DNA of 64,000 nucleotides, taken from assembly GCA_022539475.1 (NCBI GenBank), contig VCMS01000283.1, positions 43,955-107,954 on the forward strand. Reading direction: 5' to 3'. The notes beneath the pieces were generated by a model. It had not been told where the DNA came from, did not search any database, and saw only the letters and a list, made by a program, of their open reading frames with translations. Each line of letters opens with the position of its first letter. The stretch's first letter is position 1. A program made the position numbers and the translations under genes. Shown here piece by piece: positions 1 to 10,965 of this stretch. The stretch is from Gracilaria domingensis (lineage: Eukaryota; Rhodophyta; Florideophyceae; Gracilariales; Gracilariaceae).

Positions 1-21
1 CTTCTAAAACTGGGGCCGCCT

Positions 22-1889
22 ATGAATCGTATCATGCCTCGCAATGGGTCCGGACAAGGGAGAAACACAATAAGAAATCGAGAGACAACTGATAGACGAG
101 TTACTTTTCGACCTTCCCCTTTTTCCAGAGCGGGGGCCGTTGCAGCTCGTACGAGGCCCAATTCATCTGATATACCATGCCATGGAGGAGGACATACACG
201 GGAGTTGGAGCTCGGAGCCGTGCCAAGGGTGGACACAGAACGCCTGCAGCCTCTCGTGGCTAAGGCTATGGCACATGAGGATAGTTCCGATAACGAAATA
301 ACACCGAATCCTGCGGCATTACCGGGGCCTGTCGCCGAAGAAGCTAGGGAAATAACGGAAGATATCCAAACTGGTGTGAATTCAAGCTCTATGAACAGAC
401 CTGATCTTTTAAATGAACTGAATTGCTTGAAAGAAAAGGTTAAGACGCTACAAGAGGACTTGATGGTTCGGGAATTCTAGTGAAGGTCGCCCAAGAGCAG
501 AGTACGGCTTTGAAAAAGAGGCTTGAAGAGAAGGATCTAGTCATTGAAGGGCTAAGAGGGGCACTGAAACAGGAGGGAGATAGGAGTACACGTGCTGGTG
601 AACCTGGGCAGACAGGTCGAAGAAGCATAAAATTGAGGTGTGCGACGAGTTTCGAGGGGTTGCTCGAGCAGTGTATCACAACATGCTGACGTGGGCAAGG
701 AGAGAAACAAGTGAGCTATGGCTCGAAGGTGAGTCGCTCACCCGAAATTGGGGTAACCGTGCCGAGAAGGTGGAAGACGCAACTGAGAGTGAGGAAGGGC
801 TTATTGAGCCGGAGGAAGGTGGTTCATACATGGTTCCTAAAACCCCGTGGAGCTCTTGGGCAGTTTTGGCATGTTCACACCGTCGGTAGAGGGGGGGCCA
901 GATGCTTTGCTGAAGAAAATGGTTGAAAGCGAGTTGAAGGAGTTGAGCTGGGAAGGTATTAGAAAAGCATCTCTTACCGACAGGTGTATACTGGAACTTT
1001 GTGCAGATATGTGCCTTAGGCAGAGAATGCGGCAGACCATGAGTGACGTCGTGGGCGTTCGTAAGAGAAATACGAGGGATAAACTATTTCTGCTCCTGGG
1101 GTACGATCTGATTTGGAGAAGAACAAAGCTGGTAGAAGAGAATGCTGACGAACTCACAATGCAGTTGAAGGAAGCGCAGGAGAACATACTGCGTCTTGAC
1201 GAAAATGGTGTACCGAACACTTCATGGTGGAGAAAAGCCTCATTCGTTCGTCTAAAGTACTCCAATGCGGACAATGTCGAGGATATGCCGACGGAAGATC
1301 AAGACTTGTTCTTCCGAAACCGTGTCGGGGTACAAGTGCTGAAGGAGTTTATTGGGCATGATGTGGAAGACAAGGATACCGGCACCTTTTTAGATGGCAC
1401 AATACTGTTGCTCGCACGTTTGGACGCTTGGGTGTTGACGGTTGTGAGCCTTCTAAGTACGGATGTGTCAAGGGGTGGCCAGAGACAGAAACTGTTTACA
1501 AAGAAGTTTGCTGAACTGCTACCTCTGTGTTTAAAGAATGTTCTGGGGGATGTTAGGCAACATGTCTTGAGGACCAATTCCAGCGAGTTTCATAATTTTG
1601 GAACGACAACGGAAGATTGGACTAAGGTTCTTGGTAATGACATGAGAGAGGCTACATTTGGATATCGAATGCCGTCGAACGGAAGACTTTACCTCACTGT
1701 GAAAGAACGATTTTTATTGACAGTGTGAGCCGAAGATTGGGGTCTATTAGCGATTGCTTCGTTGGTGAATGCGAGGAAGGGGATATGGAGTTCAAGGAAA
1801 TGGACATGAACGATTTCGGAATTAACACAGGATCACAAGAAAAGGCACCACAAGGTGAACATGTAGAAGATGGAGCCCTTAATGTTTAA
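22..1889 (+). pseudogene. Broken coiled-coil ORF, possible transposon accessory protein
   Basis: Coding-like sequence runs almost continuously over this stretch but changes frame about four times: open segments at 22-480, 480-689, 638-889 and 847-1728, then a further open segment in another frame ending with a stop near 1889. The 370-600 part reads as heptad-like Leu/Lys/Glu coiled coil. The 847-1728 segment (293 aa) is mixed helical sequence with no motif I recognise. It converges tail-to-tail with the transposase-like gene at 1932-5159, about 45 bp apart, which suggests both belong to one two-gene DNA transposon. The frame changes could be decay or several small introns; no good splice consensus was seen at the breaks, so decay is preferred. 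Function unknown; the accessory role is inference from position. Confidence 0.4.
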
Positions 1890-1931
1890 GGCTGTACAAG
1901 ATCAACGTGCTCAGTTGGTCCTTCATCTGAA

Positions 1932-4900
1932 TCATGATAGAATCGATTGATGTAGAATCGGTGTTGGAACCATTGAAGTGGAGGACAAAAAGGTGGAGCA
2001 GGGTAGTTTGATCGAACAATATGGAGTTCCCTGTAGTGCAGAAGCCGGAACCATCCCGTACCAAGGAGTTAACTCTACGATAGTCTCCGCTTTGGAATGA
2101 CGAGGGAACGGAAGAGTGTGGTTCGTTTCATCGTTTGTAGCCCACCGTAAAGATATGCATTTCAATATGAGGTCGATGTTTGTTGCGGGGGGTAAAACCT
2201 CAAAATACCGGACGAATGCCACCTCTGGTGCGGTGAGTGCAGAATCAAGGAGAAATATTCGAATCAGAGCGACTACCTGGGCAACCCAAGTCTCTGAATC
2301 TTCTCCGCTTACCAATACAGTGGAAAACTTTGGCTTTCTACTGGGACCAAATGCTGGAGAAGCGAAGACACGTTGGATGATGGGGTATTTGGGTCGTCCC
2401 AGCTTAAGTGCCTTAGAAGACGAATCGAAGTGTTCAAGAGTCGGAACGAAACCGCCTTTCACGACGGCCGAATTCACCAGAGTTATCCTTGTCTTTTCTG
2501 GGAAGTATGTAATAGAGTGCTCATCCAGTGTTTCTTTCACGAGACTGAGGAAAGGAGGAAGGGCCTGTTCACCAATTTGATCAAGAATCGACCTTGTGTC
2601 CGTACTTGAGAACATTTCTCTAACAGCAGTCCATGTTTTTGAACTGGACATACTTGAAACACAATGTTGAAGAGCTCGTAAAGTGAAAGAACGCCCTCTC
2701 ATTGCAAACCGAGGAAGCTGTGTGGAAGTTCCTGGTAAACCTGGATTACGCTGGTAAGGAGTATTGCCATTCCATTGCTTTCTAACATGTCCGTGCTCAA
2801 TGGAGCGAATAGTCTCCTCCACAGCCGTTGCTGTTCTTCTGGACGTCTTTTTGTAGTGTCTTTTAAATAGCAGGTGTGCATGTTCGTATATGCCTGCGTC
2901 GTAATACTTGATACTTCCCAGACGGCGAATATCGTCCACGAGATGATCGAGAAGATGAAACTTCAGAGTTCCCAGTCTGGAGGGATGAAAATCCGCCAGA
3001 GTCTTTGTTGCGGAACGCTTGAAGGCTTCAATCTCCGAACTAAGACACAGGAGAGAGCTTTCAGTCCAATACGGGTCACGATTGTATCTGAATAAGGTCG
3101 AGAGCAAGTCCGAATACTGAGAGAAAACGGTTGTGATTGGGGCAACGTCCTGTTCTCCACAGCATATGTCAAAGAATGCTCCTATGAAGGGAAAGACCAT
3201 GTCAAGTGCTTTGTAGTTTTTGGCCTCCAGCATTCCACGGAGACCGTCTTTCGTGAAGATACCATTCAAAGATTTGCCTTTCTCCTGCGTGGAGAAATCG
3301 ATATGTAAACCTTTGGCAGGAGAATCGCGTTCTATGGCAGCTAGAATTGCGTTTGCATGGTTGAGGAGTTGGGTGCGTATCGTTCGAAATGAACGCGATG
3401 CAGATGTTCCTATTGTGGTGCACAGGGTGTCTGACTGCAGTCTCTCGATTGTGGCCATTTTTATCAACTTTGAGATGCCGAGATGCAAGTTGTGTAATGG
3501 TTCGAATGAGAACAGACTGTATGGAGACAATCCCGGGATCATTCCAAGGCTTACGGAAGTTTCGAGGAACGAAGGAATGAGAGATATGGAATTTGAACGC
3601 ATCAGAGTATCCGCTTGAGATCTCCTCTCCCTCGCACGACGTGGACGTCTTTCCGCCTCGTCTTTTTGTGCATGTTGCAAGATAGCTGTGTATGTCTTTC
3701 GGATGCTTTTCGTGTGCTTTTGAGAACGTCCGTTGAATGAGGTGGGAATAGGACTGCATAAAGATGAGCGAGGGGCTTTGCATCTATGACACGGGCTTTC
3801 CGTTTTGGTCCCATGAAGAATGGACAGAATGTCCTTAGCCTCAGGAATATCCGCACAATAACTTGCAAGCAGAGGATGGCACACTCGATTTAGTTTGTCT
3901 TCCCCGATGAACTGAAAACCTTTCTGCGTGAGATTTAGAATGGGCTCCAGGACTTGACGAAGAGATTCTTGAAGGATTTGCATCCTGGACTCGCGTGGAG
4001 ACTTGCTAGAAACGAATGGCATTGCGTCTGCTTCAGATGCGGAAACCTCGATCAGTGTGGTAGGGAAGTATGCCACTACTGTGAGGTCATCACGGATACA
4101 CTTACGGCGAAGCTGGTCGGAGAAGTTGAGAAATATGAGGTGAAGAGGATAGGCGGTAACCGATGTTTGCTTTAGAGTTGTTGAAGACTTATCGGTGTAT
4201 ACCTGCAGAAGACCTACGAAAGATTCACTGTAACTTATTTCTTGGGAGTACCACACTATTCTACTATCCAAAGAGCCCATGACCATTTCCTTAAGTTTTG
4301 AGGTGGCGTCTCTTGCGAGAGAGCCGGACATGGGGTGAGATATTTTCGTGGAGTGGGTCTGAGGTATAGGGTGGAAGAATGTGTTTTCGTTGTTAGCCAA
4401 CTGGAGCTGTTTCACAAGTGTCTGAACGGGGTCTCTCGTGTAGAGGGTGGCGCTGAACTTACATCCTTCTGGCGAGACAGTTCTGCGATTGAAACGGTCC
4501 TTTGAGGCGTATCGTTCGAAAATGGCCTTCTTCAGTTCTGTACAGCGCTTGGAACTTGTTATGGTCTCGTTGAATCGCTTTTGCGAGAATCGCGGGTCCC
4601 GAAGTAGCCCAATTAGCTCGTCAGCCTCACGATGACCAAGGTTGGAAGCTACTGAAGCCAGACAAACCGTGAGATAATCCATATGCAAATCACCGAGGGC
4701 CTCCTCAGAAGGCACTGGGCGGGAACTGCTTCCGTGTTCTCGCTCTAATGACGCGGGACCCGGGGAAGGAGAAACACAATGCAAAGTGTCCGGAATGGGA
4801 GGGGCGCACGGAGTGGGGTCGACGATGTCCTCGGACACTGGAGGCTCGGGAAGGCGACAAGGGGCAGTGACCGTTTCGGAAGATGCGGGCGCGGGTGCGG

Positions 4901-5159
4901 AAAGCTTGAGACGCTTGCTTCTCCGAATGGGCCGGCTATTGTCGTCTTCCAGCGCTGCTTTCAGACGAAACGGGCAATGGTTGACATGCTGTTGAAGGGA
5001 TAAGACTCCTCGGCGAGTAACGAAGGGGCACCCACGCTTCTTATGTGTACAGTAGTAGACCATGGGAAGAAGAACTGAACGAGAAACGACGACAAAGACT
5101 GCAAGGGAAGGGCGTCCGAAGGGAGGAGGAGGTCGAGCGACAGTCAAGATCGACGTCAT
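1932..5159 (-). CDS. Transposase-like protein (tnp2/Plavaka-type, tentative)
   Basis: Intact ORF of 1075 codons. The second Met (5063) is the more likely start because it directly precedes a C2HC-like zinc-finger pattern (YYCTHKKRGCPF then HVNHC), a common N-terminal DNA-binding module in this transposase type. A Ser/Pro-rich linker follows. The centre has a paired Cys motif (CHRCK) and then FEPLHNLHLGISKL, which resembles the D/E-P-x-H-x-x-x-L-G signature of tnp2/Plavaka-like transposases. Towards the C-terminus, YYDAGIYEHAHLLFKRHYKK resembles the H-rich segment after the catalytic core of those proteins. Family membership rests on these short motifs only; catalytic residues were not assigned with certainty. 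It could instead be a domesticated or unrelated large protein. No terminal inverted repeats could be paired within the window. Confidence 0.5.
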   Translation of the reverse strand: MTSILTVARPPPPFGRPSLAVFVVVSRSVLLPMVYYCTHKKRGCPFVTRRGVLSLQQHVNHCPFRLKAALEDDNSRPIRRSKRLKLSAPAPASSETVTAPCRLPEPPVSEDIVDPTPCAPPIPDTLHCVSPSPGPASLEREHGSSSRPVPSEEALGDLHMDYLTVCLASVASNLGHREADELIGLLRDPRFSQKRFNETITSSKRCTELKKAIFERYASKDRFNRRTVSPEGCKFSATLYTRDPVQTLVKQLQLANNENTFFHPIPQTHSTKISHPMSGSLARDATSKLKEMVMGSLDSRIVWYSQEISYSESFVGLLQVYTDKSSTTLKQTSVTAYPLHLIFLNFSDQLRRKCIRDDLTVVAYFPTTLIEVSASEADAMPFVSSKSPRESRMQILQESLRQVLEPILNLTQKGFQFIGEDKLNRVCHPLLASYCADIPEAKDILSILHGTKTESPCHRCKAPRSSLCSPIPTSFNGRSQKHTKSIRKTYTAILQHAQKDEAERRPRRARERRSQADTLMRSNSISLIPSFLETSVSLGMIPGLSPYSLFSFEPLHNLHLGISKLIKMATIERLQSDTLCTTIGTSASRSFRTIRTQLLNHANAILAAIERDSPAKGLHIDFSTQEKGKSLNGIFTKDGLRGMLEAKNYKALDMVFPFIGAFFDICCGEQDVAPITTVFSQYSDLLSTLFRYNRDPYWTESSLLCLSSEIEAFKRSATKTLADFHPSRLGTLKFHLLDHLVDDIRRLGSIKYYDAGIYEHAHLLFKRHYKKTSRRTATAVEETIRSIEHGHVRKQWNGNTPYQRNPGLPGTSTQLPRFAMRGRSFTLRALQHCVSSMSSSKTWTAVREMFSSTDTRSILDQIGEQALPPFLSLVKETLDEHSITYFPEKTRITLVNSAVVKGGFVPTLEHFDSSSKALKLGRPKYPIIQRVFASPAFGPSRKPKFSTVLVSGEDSETWVAQVVALIRIFLLDSALTAPEVAFVRYFEVLPPATNIDLILKCISLRWATNDETNHTLPFPRHSKAETIVELTPWYGMVPASALQGTPYCSIKLPCSTFLSSTSMVPTPILHQSILS

Positions 5160-5428
5160 GGTGAGAACGGAGAATATATTTTGAGTTTAAATCACGTGCT
5201 TTCGTTCAAAAAGGAACGTAGGTACACGTCGACCTCAACACAAGGGTGTACTTCTCGTATTATCTACCACTGGTTATAAACCTGTGGTTTCCCAACGTTG
5301 TACGCTGTACACTTGTCCAATCTCGCACAGAAAAATAAATCTCTTCCCTTCGCCGCCGCCGCCGCGCCTCCGACGTCCGAACTTCCGTTACCGTCGTGAG
5401 CCATGCCATCGATATCATCGCGTTATAC

Positions 5429-5511
5429 TCCGCTCCGTCGTACTTTTTCGCGCCCTCCACTTTATGGAGGCTCCATAAAGTAGAGGGCGGAAGAAAGCAG
5501 GACGGAGTCAT
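5429..5511. repeat. Long near-perfect hairpin
   Basis: Arms 5429-5469 and 5471-5511 are inverted copies around a single base. The inner 19 bp (5451-5469 against 5471-5489) have one mismatch, and the outer part continues with a few mismatches and an indel. It would fold as a stem of about 40 bp, the size of a microRNA precursor stem, but nothing shows transcription. Confidence 0.75.
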
Positions 5512-5784
5512 CCGTATCTCAGGGATGTATTCCGTGCAGTCTTTTCGTACGTTCTTCCATATCCTTCCACGTATCTTTGCTCTAAACTAACCAATCCTCA
5601 CCGCGTTTCTTCGCGCTCTGCGACATGGAAACGGCAGAAAATAAGCTAATCACCCTCAACTTCTTCTATTTGTTCAAGATATAGAACGAGTTGAAGGGTG
5701 AAAACGGGAACCCGGTAACCCAAACCGACGACTGTAAGTACGCGACCAATAGTTCATTTCGTTGCGCCATAGGCTCTAGCTCTG

Positions 5785-6530
5785 CCTGTTCGGGATAGGC
5801 GATTCTGGTACTTGGTTGAGACATAGGTTTCTGTCTCGTTTATCGCATCTTGCGGTATGTTTGCTGCATGGCATTCCGGTCGTTGCTTGTGAGTTCTTGC
5901 TTCGAGACCTTTCGCGTTTTACGATGAATGGATTGCTGGTAATCTAACCGATCCCTTTCCTGCTTCTTCTTCCGTTTGCGAGTTACCAGGTCCCTCGACT
6001 TTTCTAGCGCAACGTTTCTGTTTCGTTTTATCAATGGTACGTTCCATCGCAATTCAAATGTTTCCAACGGAGCATTGACTAACTTATGGATACTTTCTGC
6101 TTGCGTATACAGGTAAACGACCAATTTTATTTCATCTCTCCAGATCCATCATCGATCTTGAGAGACAAAATGAAATTGGTCGTTTTACTGTCTGACTGTT
6201 CGGGATAGGCGATTCTGGTACTTGTTTGGGATATAGGCTAGATTCTCGTTAATCGCGTCTTGCGGTATGTTTGCTGCATGGGCATTCTCGGTGTCGTTGC
6301 TTGTGAGTTCTTGCTTCGAGACCTTTCGCGTTTTACGATGAATGGATTGCTGGTAATCTAACCGATCCCTTTCCTGCTTCTTCTTCCGTTTGCGAGTTAC
6401 CAGGTCCCTCGACTTTTCTAGCGCAACGTTTCTGTTTCGTTTTATCAATGGTACGTTCCATCGCATTTCAAATGTCTCTAACGGATCATTGACTAACTTA
6501 TGGATAATTTCTGCTTGCGTATACAGGTAA
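5785..6530. repeat. Direct duplication of about 333 bp
   Basis: Sequence 5785-6117 is repeated at 6195-6530 with about 410 bp between starts and high identity. Both copies begin with the shared TGTTCGGGATAGGCGATTC and end with GCGTATACAGGTAAA. The only unshared material between them is the hairpin at 6115-6185. Each copy holds a Lys/Arg-rich short ORF on the minus strand (about 93 codons); the two match each other but no known domain is recognised. Confidence 0.85.
6115..6185. repeat. Hairpin between the duplicated units
   Basis: Arms 6115-6140 and 6160-6185 (26 nt each) match except for three transitions, with a 19-nt loop. It begins AAACGACCAATTT and ends with the inverse. It could be a tiny MITE inserted at the end of copy 1, or part of the duplication mechanism. 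Confidence 0.75.
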
Positions 6531-6571
6531 ATGACTTTTGATGCGGACGTAGCTCACGAGTTGCAGGTGCA

Positions 6572-6729
6572 GGTTCCTCAAGTAGGGAACCATGCATCTG
6601 GGCATGGTTCCCTACATGAGGAACGGAGAGGATGAGGCGCTTCGCGCCTCATCCTCTCGGAGTGCGTATGTGTTCTACCGATCCAGCACTATGGTGGAGG
6701 TGCAGTCTGCGGCATCTGCCGCAGATTGC
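6572..6729. repeat. Cluster of three consecutive hairpins
   Basis: Three independent inverted repeats lie within 160 bp: 6572-6595 with 6602-6624 (one mismatch, about 6-nt loop); 6626-6640 with 6644-6658 (15 bp perfect, 3-nt loop TTC); and 6702-6714 with 6717-6729 (13 bp, one mismatch). The sequences are unrelated to one another. No gene is near. Confidence 0.8.
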
Positions 6730-7023
6730 GCCTACACCCGCTCCATTATGGGGAAATGGTACATGTAATATAGCGAAGTAGTGGTTAGCAAAAGCGGTCG
6801 GTAGAAGAGTAGATACGAATAAAACGGTATGATTTCAGAATGGGCATCATCTGTACTAGCACTAGTATTCCATGCGTTGCAGGGTATCATTCCGCAGAAG
6901 GTATCGTGTAATGTGCACCTTAATGGAAACTGAACCTAGACTTCGCGAAATACGGTTCAGGTAGCCCTCGACTAAAGAACTAGCACGAGTGGAAAACCCC
7001 CCAGTATTTACTGCACAGAGATT

Positions 7024-7123
7024 CTGGACGACCCAAGCAATTATCTGCAAATTTTGAAATAATTGATCTCGATATTTTTTCAAAAAATTTACTGGACGAC
7101 CCTTGCCAATTTCTGGACGACCC
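7024..7123. repeat. Three copies of CTGGACGACCC
   Basis: The 11-mer CTGGACGACCC occurs at 7024, 7092 and 7113. The last two are embedded in longer near-repeats (followed by TTGCCAA and TCGCCAA). It is too regular for chance at this spacing, but no function is apparent. Confidence 0.6.
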
Positions 7124-7259
7124 TCGCCAAAAACTAGCATCTGCAAGAGACAGACGACGCGACAGCGAGTGATAGGTGCCGTCGGAGGGGCTGTTCTCGC
7201 GGCAAAGAGCGCAAAGTAAGTAAAGTTTGCGTCTAGAATTCTAAGGTTGGGAGCCATGA

Positions 7260-9650
7260 TGGATTAAAATGAATAGCAGGGTGGTTGACATGAAATGGGT
7301 TGCGACTTGCATCGCAACTTGGGAGAAAATGGAAACGCAAACTAGCACCAGCGCAGTTTTGAGAAAGAGTCGCGGAAAAGAGTGAATGGGTTGGTGCGGC
7401 GAAGTAGAACCTCTACAAAAATTAGGAGACCCAAGAATTAAACTACGCGAGATGGAATTTAATATTCCAAAATTTCTTAATTTTTTGAATGCCAGCCTCT
7501 GCCACCCCCTCGCGCTCCCCTAATAGCCCAAAAACTAGCTTAGTATCCAAATCGAACAGACTATATTCCACTTTGCAGAACAAAGACGCCTGTCGATCGC
7601 AATTGGTTGGGACTGGTGAGTTTTCCGCCGCAATATGATTCCATGTATTGGACGAGAGACTGAAAGCGGTAGAATGAGATGCACGAGCTCGAGGGAAGAA
7701 TGAATACTAATTCGAACTACTTCTTCTGTTGGAACCAACTGTAGTTCCATGATTTGGAGCCCTCAGACCACCACGGACTGTACCTGTGTCTTCCTTGCTT
7801 CGATGACATCGATTGGCAGAAATTTTGGCTCGTTTCTAACCTACTTGCAGTGCCTACTCCTTCTCTGGTGGCGTATCACACGCGCCAATTCATCTCGTCC
7901 CCGAACGATCGTCGAGAGCGGCTGACTTTTCAGGTGCTCAAGAGTGGGCTGTGTTTGTATTAATTTCGTTTCTCCACACAGCCAAGTATGGGGTGCGCTG
8001 CAACATTAGGACAAAAGACTGGAGAACGTGGAGCGAAACGGAGGACTGCCGAAGCCCACGAGGCTGGCTTGTGCGCTTGCCCCGCATCATGATAATATAT
8101 CTCAGAGCGTTGGGCATTCAAAAATCGTGAGGCGTACAGAATACCAAGCGGCACGCGTTGAGAGTTTTCTGGACTATATCTTCCAACTGATACGCCAGGC
8201 TTCCTTTGGTACGATCATGACACAGACAACTTCGTTTCCATTCCACAGCACCCGTCTCAAGTGGATGAGGGAAGGGCGTATCCCGCCTTCTCAGTCAAGC
8301 GTCGCTTCGAATCAAAGCCAAAAGGATAGTAGCAGACTACTTTTCTAGGGCGGCGGGCTTCAGTCCTGATTACCCAACTTCCAGTGGAACTTCTTTAGCC
8401 CCATCTGTGCTGCCAGTCGATGCAAATGGACAGACAGTGTCTGTCGTTAATGAAGCTGAACCTCTCGCCGCGAAGATCGAAGTACCATCGGTAGAGGAGC
8501 CACTGCTTCATGCGGACGTGAGCCCGGCGAGAGAGGATATTGCGAATCATTCCCACGAGAGGTTCCGGCTGTGTGCTGCCGATGGCAAAGTTAACTTTTC
8601 CGAGCGGCATTCACGGTCAGCACCGGCTTTCCAAGTGTTGGCACCGCAGTCCTCAACGCGAAAGAAGCGCTACCTGCTTCCAATCTGGGGGCACGTTTAG
8701 GGTCCTTCCGTTGAGGTTGAGCCGCGAGGAGATGTGGTGGTTGTCAAACCTGGCACAGCGCCGGCGTTGCACTTTTTGGCTCGGGAGATATAAGCTCATG
8801 GCTACCAAGGTCTGTACAGAGTCAGAGACATTGCAATAAGCGCTCGTTTTTGGTTGCGGTGCTCTATGAGGTACGAAGCCTTGTTGGTTGAACTCCACAC
8901 GCTGCGCAGAGGCTTAGATGCCATGCTTTGCAGGAACGCAAGTCTCCTTTTCACGAGTTATTAGCAATTTGAACCAGCGGTTGGAGGACAAGGGGCATGA
9001 ACTCTCCGACTCAGAAAAATCTGACATTCTTCCAGCGAACGTACCTCAGCCCAGTGCTGGGGGACGCTTCAAACGTCTACGACGTGTCCAGTACGGGGAG
9101 AGATGATCTTATAGCTGTCTTTTTAGCCGGTTAGGAGGCCGTTTGCCTGAACAGGCGACGGTGAGAGCAGCAGTAGATCAAGTAAAGTAATAACAACGAT
9201 TTTTTTAGATTTGCCATCCGTAATCGCGCGAGGCGCTGCGCTCCAGTTGCGCATCGCTGCGATAACTCGCAAAATAACGCCAGATTGAGCACATTTGGGA
9301 GATTCCAAATCCGGTGTCGACTTGTCTATGCGCTGCCCAGCAATGGAGATACGGCCAAGTTTTTGTTTTCCGGTAAAAACCAGAGTGGCAAGCCGTCTCG
9401 AATAATTGCGCAATAACCACTGGATTCTTTTGGCAGGCCACGGGCCGTTAAAAAGCGGCACGCGCACATTACGCAGGCAAATGGTTTTGCGCGTTACCAT
9501 AGTAAGCCAGTTAAGTTAATAGTTAGGAATGCATGTAGCGAAAACATTCGCCGGAAATTTCATCCGGTGGCATTCGTTTCCATTCTGGACAGCGTGGCGG
9601 CGTGTGCTACGAATCATACGCCTCCTCTTTAAAGCAGCGCTCCGTGCCAT
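7260..9650. other. No recognisable gene; eroded open stretches
   Basis: Only short open stretches are present (for example 8028-8348 and 8407-8700 on +, 9123-9500 on -), none with a motif I recognise. The + strand pieces lie just 3' of the minus-strand Ty3/gypsy element 1, where the intact relative at 53.8-64 kb carries its antisense ORF, so they could be remains of such an ORF. That is positional inference; no convincing residue match was found. Confidence 0.35.
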
Positions 9651-9684
9651 CCTGTTTGTTCCAAAACCTTCGGACAAAGTTCTC

Positions 9685-9850
9685 GGGGATGTGCTCCCTT
9701 GGCTACCGCTGGTCGAGCTCCGGTAGATAACCGTAGTATCGGGCCATGTAGATGACATTATCGCATCATCAAAACCAGCGGAAACAATGTGGTCTACCAC
9801 ATACGCCTTAAGGGAGACCTCTTCTCGTAAATCCATCGTATCCAGCACAC
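9685..9850 (-). pseudogene. Chromodomain remnant of gypsy element 1
   Basis: After one frame change the minus strand reads AYVVDHIVS and then VIYMARYYGY, an internal stop, and PREHIPEN. This parallels EYVIDRLVS, LLYRVRWYGY and PIEHLP in the chromodomain of the intact element at 61.9 kb. In chromoviruses this domain directs integration to particular chromatin. Here it is inactivated by a frameshift and a stop. Confidence 0.65.
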
Positions 9851-9965
9851 CAAAGCCTGAAGAAGGTGCTTCAACCTGTGCAGGGTGCGTATTCTAAGCA
9901 GGCAGGCCGGAAACGAAAGGTTCAAATACCTCCTCAGGAAGATCCATCTTATCCAAAGGAGCGAA

Positions 9966-10965
9966 TTAGTTGGTGTCCTCGCCTTTTGCGGAAACTTCCG
10001 GAGCGATGATGGAGTCAGAACTTACAACTTTTGGCATTACCGTAGGAAGTTGATGTGCAGTCGACCGTTTGGAAGTGAGCTTCTGTGTAGGAGAAACTTC
10101 GGTACGCTCCCAGTTCGCGGCGGTTCCACTAGATATTTTCTCTACAGCCGAAGAGGTCACCGTTGGGGGCAGCGAAACACGATCAATAGCAACCGTGTCC
10201 TGACGAGCGTAGCGCTGGATAGTGACTGTATAGGAAGTCCATTTTAGAACCTTGAAAGTTCCAGCGGACAGCGACAAGAGCTTCCGGGAGGCCACCTCCG
10301 TATCATCCAATGGTTTCTCTGACGGTGTTCTGTCCAGGTATATCATCTTTCCAGCCTTGATGGAAGGCGTATACCGGACCGAATTACCGAATTCCGCCTT
10401 GCACCTGAGCTGGGCTCGCGACAAAGTAGCTTTAGCGTATGGAGAATATCATCGATCCTCCGGCGTGCGTACCGCTTAGCCTGCGTAGGAGACATACCTT
10501 CGGTGATGTCCTGAGGGAACCAAGATTTTTTGACATCCATTGCCAATCGTGACGGGTGCCGAGTCAGGGTGAGATCAAAGGGGGTGGTACCAGTAGATTT
10601 ATGCACCTGAATGTTGTAGTCATAGACCAATAGTTCTACGTATTCATCTCAATCCAATTGGTGCTCAGCAGTGTAGTGTACCAAGCGATTACCGAGCGTC
10701 TTGTTAAACGGTTCGGTTTGTTCATTAGTTTGCGGATTGTATGTTGTCGTAGTAACATGCTTGATACCCATCGTGGCGCAGACGTTGGAAAAGAACTTTG
10801 ATAAGAACTGACTACCATTATCCGTCACGAGATACACAGGCAAACCACAAGGATAAACCCAATGCGTAAGGAACGCCAGCGCCACATCCGTTGCGGTAGT
10901 GTTCTTGAGCGGGATAGCTCTTGTGGTTCTGGTAAATCTGTTGGTAATAATAAGGATAAAGTGGT
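9966..10965 (-). pseudogene. Integrase remnant of gypsy element 1
   Basis: The pieces read in order on the minus strand: ILIITNRF (near the first catalytic region), FLTHWVYPCGLPVYLVTDNG with the second catalytic Asp, TYNPQTNEQTEPFN with the catalytic Glu, then a C-terminal part matching the GPY-like region of the intact pol. The zinc-binding N-terminus and the first Asp are lost in the deletion that joins this segment to RT. Several frameshifts (near 10425, 10630 and 10640) break the frame. Confidence 0.8.

Noticed and set aside
6862-7257. 131-codon minus-strand ORF
   Set aside because: It runs through the CTGGACGACCC repeats and has no recognised motif; probably chance.
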